Source: Corydoras sp. C115
Taxonomy: Eukaryota > Chordata > Actinopteri > Siluriformes > Callichthyidae
Length of the DNA stretch: 64,000 nucleotides
Assembly (NCBI GenBank): GCA_019802505.1
Contig: JAFMOC010000037.1
Coordinates: forward strand, 4,945,001 to 5,009,000
Direction: 5' to 3'
Both the position numbers and the translations under genes were made by a program. The notes under the pieces were generated by a model. The model was not told where the DNA came from and ran no database searches. It was given only the letters and a program-made list of their open reading frames with translations. Numbering within the stretch: the first letter of the stretch is position 1; every line of letters starts with the position of its first letter. This document shows positions 60,281-64,000 of the stretch, piece by piece.

Positions 60281-62480
60281 TTTGTATCATATATATGATA
60301 CAAAATGTATCTTTTAATTAGAACTACAACAAACAAATTTTTTTTGAACAGCCTAAATATTTACATATCTATAAATGAATGTTTTCGCAGGAGTGTCTAA
60401 AATCTACAGGAAATCTACAGCCTGTGGGTACCTGCTGATCCAAAAGATGCAATTCTTTCTGCCACCTGATGGTGGTAGTAGTACCACAGACTTATTGCCA
60501 TTCGCATACTCATACTTTTATGTGGACATCTATCAAAGTGTCTCTGTGTCACTGCTGGACTGAGAATAATATGTCACCTTAATCCGTTTTCCATCAACAT
60601 TCTGTGTGAACCACAGTTGAAGGATTAGAATCAAATTCCCTTATACTAGTGCAATCTACAAAAAATACACTACCATTACATCAATGTTACTGGAGTGCTG
60701 AGAATATGCCACCACCCAAAATGTGTAGCATTTGTAGTTATCATGAGGAATAAAGAATATGGCAAACATGAGGTAAAAAGGTATGCTCTTAGCCTGAGAT
60801 ACATTATTGTTCTGTAAGTGAATAAGAAAGGCATATGTATGGTGTGTGGACCTGATCAAAAGGATGTTTGGTGTAAAATGCTTTCAATGCCCACCTATTG
60901 GACTCTATTCACATTAGGAATATATATATTTTTATTTAAGTGTACATTGACTTCACCTTGGCGGCATGGTGGCTTAGTGGTTAGCACGTTCGCCTCTCAG
61001 CGCTAGGGATTCCCGGTTCGAATCCCCATCTGGGTGGAGTTTCCATGTTCTCCCCGTGTCTGCGTGGGTTTCCTCCGGGTTCTCCGGTTTCCTCCCACAG
61101 TCCAAAAAAATGAATCAAGTCAATTGAATTCTCAAAATTGCCCCAAAGAGAGTGTGTCTGTGTGAGTGAGTGTGTGCCTCAGCGATGGATTGGCGCCCTG
61201 TCCTGGGTGTATCTGCCCAGCACCCGAGACGTTCTCCCCTGGATGGGCATGGGGAACCCCACGCGACCCTAATAGAGGATAAAGCGGGAGACAATGAATG
61301 AATGATTGACTTCACCTTGGACGCTAGGAGCTGCTGTTGAGCATTAATCTGCTGTTGCTGCCGCGAAGCCAAATCTTGCAGTTCACTAAGACTGATATCC
61401 ATGTGAGGTGCAACCATCTGAAAAAGCAATAAACATATATCCTATTAAACATTTTGCAAAAAAAAAAAAAAGTTTCCTTTCACCTGTACCACACCATCAT
61501 TGTGAATATTTGCTATTACCATTATGTATGGTATTATGTTAGCTTGGTAATGTATTTCAGAAAATATAATTTGATTTTAAATGCAGAATGGCATGGTGGT
61601 GTAGTGGTTAGCATGTCTGCATCTCAGCGCTGGAGATCCAGTGACTTTCTCTGGGTTCCTCCCACAAAACAGAAACATGCATTCAAGGTGAACTGTCTAC
61701 ACTAAACAGCCCTATCTAAATTGCCCCTAGTTTTCATGTGTGTCTGTGTGAGTGAGTGTGTAACTGGAGATGGACTCAAGTTTAAACAAGCTGCTTTAAT
61801 TTGCCCCTTTATCCTGTGTCTTTGTCTCTTGAGTAAGTGTTTGTCCAGGGATGGATTTAAGGTGAACTGGCTGCTCCAAATTGCCCATATATAGATTATC
61901 TGTGTGAGTGAGCTAGGAAATTCCCAGTTCGAATCCCCATCTGGGTGGAGTTTCCATGTTCTCCCCGTGTCTGCGTGGGTTTCCTCCGGGTTCTCCGGTT
62001 TCCTCCCACAGTCCAAAAACATGGATCAAGTCAATTGAATTCTCAAAATTGCCCCATATAGAGTGTGTCTGTGTGAGTGAGTGTGTGCCCAGTGATAGAT
62101 TAGTGCCCTGTCCTGGGTCTATCTGCCCAGCGCCGAGACGTTCTGCCCTGGATGGGCATAGGGAACCCCACCACGACCCTAATAGAGTATAAAGCGGGAG
62201 ATAATGAATGAATGAATGTGTGAGTGAGTGCCTAGGGATGGATTGGCGCCCTGTCCTTGGTCTATCTGCTCAAAACATTCTGCCATTGATAGGAATGGAG
62301 AACCCACCCGACGAACCTAGTATAGGATTAAGCGGTCAAGAAAATGAAATGTGATGATATTTTAAATGCCAGATTGCCATTTTGGTATCGTGTGTTTAAA
62401 CAAACTCACCCCGTTTTCAAGGTGCCTTTCTGTGCTTATAGAGTTCCTCATTACTGAGAGATCTGGGCTTCGTAGATTTC
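49506..62480 (-). CDS. tp53bp2: Apoptosis-stimulating of p53 protein 2 (ASPP2), 3' fourteen exons; 5' end outside the window
   Basis: ASPP2 binds p53, PP1 and Bcl-2 family proteins and acts at cell junctions and in apoptosis. Exons on the complement are 62410-62480, 61316-61417, 59964-60126, 58473-58633, 57977-58141, 57665-57839, 57459-57578, 56968-57047, 56332-56650, 55385-56168, 54054-54187, 53656-53822, 50955-51154 and 49506-49547. In order they encode a coiled coil, a proline-rich region with the LKKRSSITEPEGP block, the PP1-binding-type sequence VRFYPL (RVxF), ankyrin repeats (NDEGITALHNAVCAGH), the SH3 domain and the C-terminus PRQRSLA. EEYPPYPPPPYPS and LLYQKTTLAAME favour ASPP2 over ASPP1 (ppp1r13b). 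Frame is continuous except for one missing base in exon 55385-56168. The Ras-association-like N-terminus is not in the window. It may be the a or b teleost copy. Confidence 0.93.
49669..50016 (-). mobile_element. Full-length V-SINE inserted into the L2-tailed element
   Basis: Tail-first on the plus strand, ending 'caccgtgccgcccc'. It is flanked on both sides by TA dinucleotides, so the duplication is a TA tract. It lies in the last intron of tp53bp2. Confidence 0.93.
50026..50081. repeat. (TA)n microsatellite
   Basis: About 25 TA units next to the SINE head at 50016 and inside the L2-tailed element. Confidence 0.95.
50210..50287. mobile_element. hAT-like MITE fragment, copy 3
   Basis: One terminal region only: 'tcgactatcagtcgactata' through gaagacacccctac, matching one end of 43255-43574. 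The other end is missing. Confidence 0.8.
50510..50865 (-). mobile_element. V-SINE in the last tp53bp2 intron
   Basis: Near-consensus body ending 'aaccactaagccacc' without the last few head bases. It lies 90 bp left of the SH3 exon. No clear duplication was found. Confidence 0.9.
51750..52078 (-). mobile_element. V-SINE with 14-15 bp target duplication
   Basis: Copies of tactttaacaagatt lie at 51736-51750 and 52079-52093. The body is near consensus. It lies between the ankyrin and SH3 exons of tp53bp2. Confidence 0.95.
52485..53175 (-). mobile_element. Two adjacent V-SINEs in the same orientation
   Basis: Copy one (52485-52822) lacks its 3' tail and starts directly at 'ctctatcctctattaggg'. 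Copy two (52831-53175) is full length. The junction and right flank both contain cattatattat, so the second copy appears to have inserted at or beside the first copy's head. Confidence 0.92.
53358..53561 (+). mobile_element. V-SINE with inverted head
   Basis: 53358-53525 is the sense-oriented body from the core to 'ccctaatgataaag'. The last 36 bp (53526-53561: gaggcgaacgtgctaacc... to gtgccgcc) is the head in inverted orientation at the 3' end, giving a body-then-inverted-head chimera without the usual tail. Confidence 0.85.
53905..54037 (+). mobile_element. 5'-truncated V-SINE next to a tp53bp2 splice donor
   Basis: Only the 3' third is present, ending in (GAAT)n at about 54037. Flanks ttgttgtaattct and tgttgtaagttct suggest a target duplication. 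The tail ends about 16 bp from the donor of exon 54054-54187. Confidence 0.9.
54521..55260 (+). mobile_element. V-SINE interrupted by an UnaL2-tailed element
   Basis: Exact 12-bp duplications tgtggtgtggtg (54509-54520 and 55261-55272) bracket a SINE split at about 54853. Its tail resumes at about 55241. The insert ends with tttggataaaagcgtctgct and an aaatgtaaatg tail. Confidence 0.93.
54853..55240 (+). mobile_element. UnaL2-tailed non-autonomous element nested in a SINE
   Basis: The interior (54880-55040) matches 17420-17600 in inverted orientation. It contains an A-run and a 14-G run at about 55069-55096 and ends in the L2-type stem-loop tail. It is younger than the host SINE by nesting. 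Confidence 0.85.
55385..56168 (-). CDS. tp53bp2: tp53bp2 large proline-rich exon with an apparent 1-nt frameshift
   Basis: From the acceptor at 56168 the frame encodes YGKPVIPS, PRPLSPTKLLPFL, APRPLKKRSSITEPEGPGG and EEYPPYPPPPYPSTG down to about 55535. The conserved continuation (KRTNLRKAGSERISHGM, FYPLALLLDASLEGEYDL, VQRIIYE) is in the next frame. Exon length is 784, while entry and exit phases require 785. One base is therefore missing near the A/G-rich stretch at about 55520-55535. Selection on both halves is evident, so a recent mutation or an assembly or read error is more likely than an old pseudogene. Confidence 0.85.
57977..62480 (-). CDS. tp53bp2: tp53bp2 coiled-coil exons
   Basis: Exons 62410-62480 (short linker, least certain), 61316-61417 (LSELQDLASRQQQQINAQQQ), 59964-60126 (LRRVRALKGQVEQKRITNNK), 58473-58633 (EEIEQMNGLFQQKQRELVMA) and 57977-58141 (LRERLWKKKAALQQKENRP) form the long heptad-rich helix of ASPP proteins. 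All phases agree. The plus-strand (TA)n tract at 60207-60275 lies in the intron 5' of exon 59964-60126. Confidence 0.9.
58851..58996. repeat. Possible DNA-element fragment
   Basis: 'cagggctggactgataatct' and 'ggcataccgggccaacc' at one end, and 'gggggcggcccattgttcc' at the other, resemble a dispersed fish repeat. The ends are not defined. Confidence 0.35.
59202..59550 (-). mobile_element. Full-length V-SINE in a tp53bp2 intron
   Basis: Exact 12-bp duplications catgaaaatatt lie at 59190-59201 and 59551-59562. The body is near consensus. Confidence 0.96.
60207..60275. repeat. (TA)n microsatellite in a tp53bp2 intron
   Basis: About 34 TA units, about 80 bp from the acceptor of exon 59964-60126 on the intronic side. 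Confidence 0.96.
60535..60725 (+). repeat. Dispersed repeat copy D
   Basis: 'gtgtcactgctggactgagaat' in part, and 'actggagtgctgagaatatg' followed by ccaccaccc, match the family at 24592, 44388 and 45604. Ends are undefined. Confidence 0.6.
60962..61304 (+). mobile_element. V-SINE whose target duplication copied a tp53bp2 splice donor
   Basis: Perfect 16-bp duplications attgacttcaccttgg lie at 60946-60961 and 61305-61320. The right copy includes the last five bases of tp53bp2 exon 61316-61417 and its GT donor, read on the minus strand. The element itself is near consensus and antisense to tp53bp2. Confidence 0.97.
61586..62346 (+). mobile_element. Young V-SINE (61912-62217) nested in older SINE sequence
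   Basis: An old diverged head (61586 onward, tggtgtagtggttagcatg) and old body pieces (61850-61911, 62218-62346) surround a near-consensus but 5'-truncated copy starting ctaggaaattcccagttcg. The duplication tgtgtgagtgag occurs on both sides of the young copy. All of it is in the intron between tp53bp2 exons 62410-62480 and 61316-61417. Confidence 0.82.
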
Positions 62481-64000
62481 CTGCACACATTCACACACAG
62501 AGACTGGATTTTTAATAAAAGTCGACTTGCAACACATTAAGCACAGATGAAAACAAATGTTAATCATTTAATACCAGTAAAAGGCAGTTAATACAGGTAT
62601 GTGCTATAATATTTAGCAATAGGGATGCAAAGTATTTAAAATGGATGTTTTAAATTAGTGATCACATTTTTATGTCTTTAATATAAAAATTCTTAAATGT
62701 AGGTAATATTTATGCATGTTCACATTATGAATTCAGTGTCACTTGTGTTAGACCAAGTGGAGTAGGTTTTAACTGAGCTACTTCCTGAGCTACTTGCTGT
62801 CTTAGCACACTGAGAATTTTTTTTGTCAAAGACACACACAACCGCCTTTACAAGGACACATTAACTGCAAGACACACATTGATTTTTATTTAGATGTGGG
62901 TGCACTGTTCTGATGAATATATGTAAGTACTGAAAAAAAAGGTAAATGGTTTTTATTATTTCTATTGAATTATGGTAATAATTTGGTAGTTGGTAGGTTG
63001 GTAGGTGGTATTGCTGACAAGTATTATTTAAGTGTTTTACAGATATTTGTCAGGACTCAGGAAACAGCTTGAAACAGTCTCAGACAAACCAGGATGTCTG
63101 GTCAAGCAATGACTGACAGTAATAATTTAAAGCCCGGGATGGGGTTGCAGGGGAAATTGTTATATCACTATGTTTTAGCTAACTAACTGCATTATTGTAT
63201 CAGGTTTATTGCATATTATATATTATATTATACAATCTTACATATAATACATCTCTACGTGCTGGTTAAGCATTGTCCACATATTTTTGGGCATGTTGTG
63301 TGTGCACTCCTACATGCCAGACAATTAGACAACTGCTCATTTGGATTACTGAATGAAATGGTCTCTGGTGGAAAAAAGGGAGATCAAACAAAAGAATCAC
63401 TCAGTGAAAGACTGTTTAGCACTACAGGAGGGCTAATCAGAGAATTACTTATTACACAAGAGGATTTAAGAAAGCTAAAGCTAAATCAATGTAATTGCTT
63501 ATAATTCTGTTTTCATGTGGAACAGTGAAGATTTGGGTTAACAATCTTTGAAACTCTTGTGGGTTTCAATATTTCATTACATGTTAGAAGAACATAAACA
63601 ACAAAGAACAATAATAAGGCTACATAATTAAAGCCATGAGAAAAGACACGACATTTTCTACTTTGCTGTTATTACTGGCATTAGTACTGCAGTAAATGAA
63701 TACCAGGAAACAAATTTGTTGTCTCTTAGTGACCATTTCAAATCAAAAGTTGTTGGCCATCAGGGAGTTCCGGGCAAGTTCTGTCTTATTGAAACAGGCA
63801 AAACAATTTTTTACAGCTTTTTGGCTCATGAAAATTAGCAATTGATTGAACTATTTTTACTTTAGTGTTTAAGAGTAATAGGTTAATTTAACATGTTTAT
63901 GCAACACATTTAAAGTATGTAATTTATTTATGGGTTTAATATAATTATTATAACTTTTAGGGATCAAGATGTATAACTAATTATTTATCATGGAAAATAG
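62481..64000. other. tp53bp2 intron, right edge of window
   Basis: AT-rich sequence with no exon or repeat that I can recognise. The missing 5' tp53bp2 exons (the beta-grasp/Ras-association-like N-terminus) should lie further right. One 81-codon plus-strand frame near 63.3 kb has no family features. Confidence 0.55.

Noticed and set aside
4573..62192. Repeated open frames of 60-110 codons with sequences like SPCLRGFPPGSPVSSHSPKTW or FIHSLSPALSSIRVAVGFPM
   Set aside because: They are translations of the two strands of the V-SINE, occur in every copy, and have no independent coding evidence.
49506..62480. Assignment to ppp1r13b (ASPP1)
   Set aside because: The SH3 domain is intermediate, but the YPPYPPPPYPS motif, the TTLAAME block, the VEDPSLPNDEGITALHNAVCAGHTE stretch and the RQRSLA terminus fit ASPP2 better.
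63259..63504. 81-codon plus-strand open frame
   Set aside because: No recognisable domain, AT-rich, inside a tp53bp2 intron, and no nearby exons in phase.

Overview
The window is 64 kb of AT-rich vertebrate nuclear DNA. Genes with introns, GT-AG splice sites, (TA)n and (GAAT)n microsatellites, and above all a dense population of tRNA-derived V-SINE-type elements with (TGAA)n tails indicate a teleost fish. I cannot name the species. Four protein-coding genes can be reconstructed exon by exon by frame continuity, splice sites and family similarity. No prokaryotic, viral or CRISPR features are present.

Layout. (1) 3.4-20.5 kb, minus strand: complete pla2g6 (calcium-independent phospholipase A2 beta, 787 codons in 16 coding exons) with a 5' noncoding exon near 20.45 kb. 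(2) 20.5-23.3 kb: divergent intergenic region with CCAAT boxes, an 11-bp perfect inverted repeat, SINEs, and a CpG-rich promoter for the next gene. (3) 23.33-30.41 kb, plus strand: complete cbx6 (Polycomb chromobox, 413 codons in 5 exons), followed by about 5.9 kb of repeat-poor AT-rich sequence that may be a long 3' UTR. (4) 37.34-46.68 kb, plus strand: complete gtpbp2 (translational GTPase family, 591 codons in 12 exons). (5) 49.5-62.5 kb, minus strand: the 3' fourteen exons of tp53bp2 (ASPP2: coiled coil, proline-rich region, ankyrin repeats, SH3). Its 5' exons lie beyond the right edge. gtpbp2 and tp53bp2 converge tail to tail. The four genes act in separate pathways (phospholipid remodelling, chromatin repression, translation/ribosome quality control, p53/PP1 signalling), and nothing suggests they are co-regulated.

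The interesting biology is in the repeats. About 30 SINE copies, two hAT-like MITEs, several LINE/L2-tailed elements and a fourth dispersed family sit in introns and spacers. Several insertions can be reconstructed: a SINE that apparently carried about 107 bp of gtpbp2 intron 1 into a pla2g6 intron (3' transduction with a chimeric tail); a SINE whose target-site duplication copied a tp53bp2 splice donor; a three-unit SINE array with a repeated 25-bp spacer; SINEs with inverted heads; nested insertions; and an inverted-repeat pair flanking gtpbp2 exons 9-10. tp53bp2 also shows an apparent one-base frameshift in its large proline-rich exon.

All calls come from reading the sequence and remembered family features; no database search was run.
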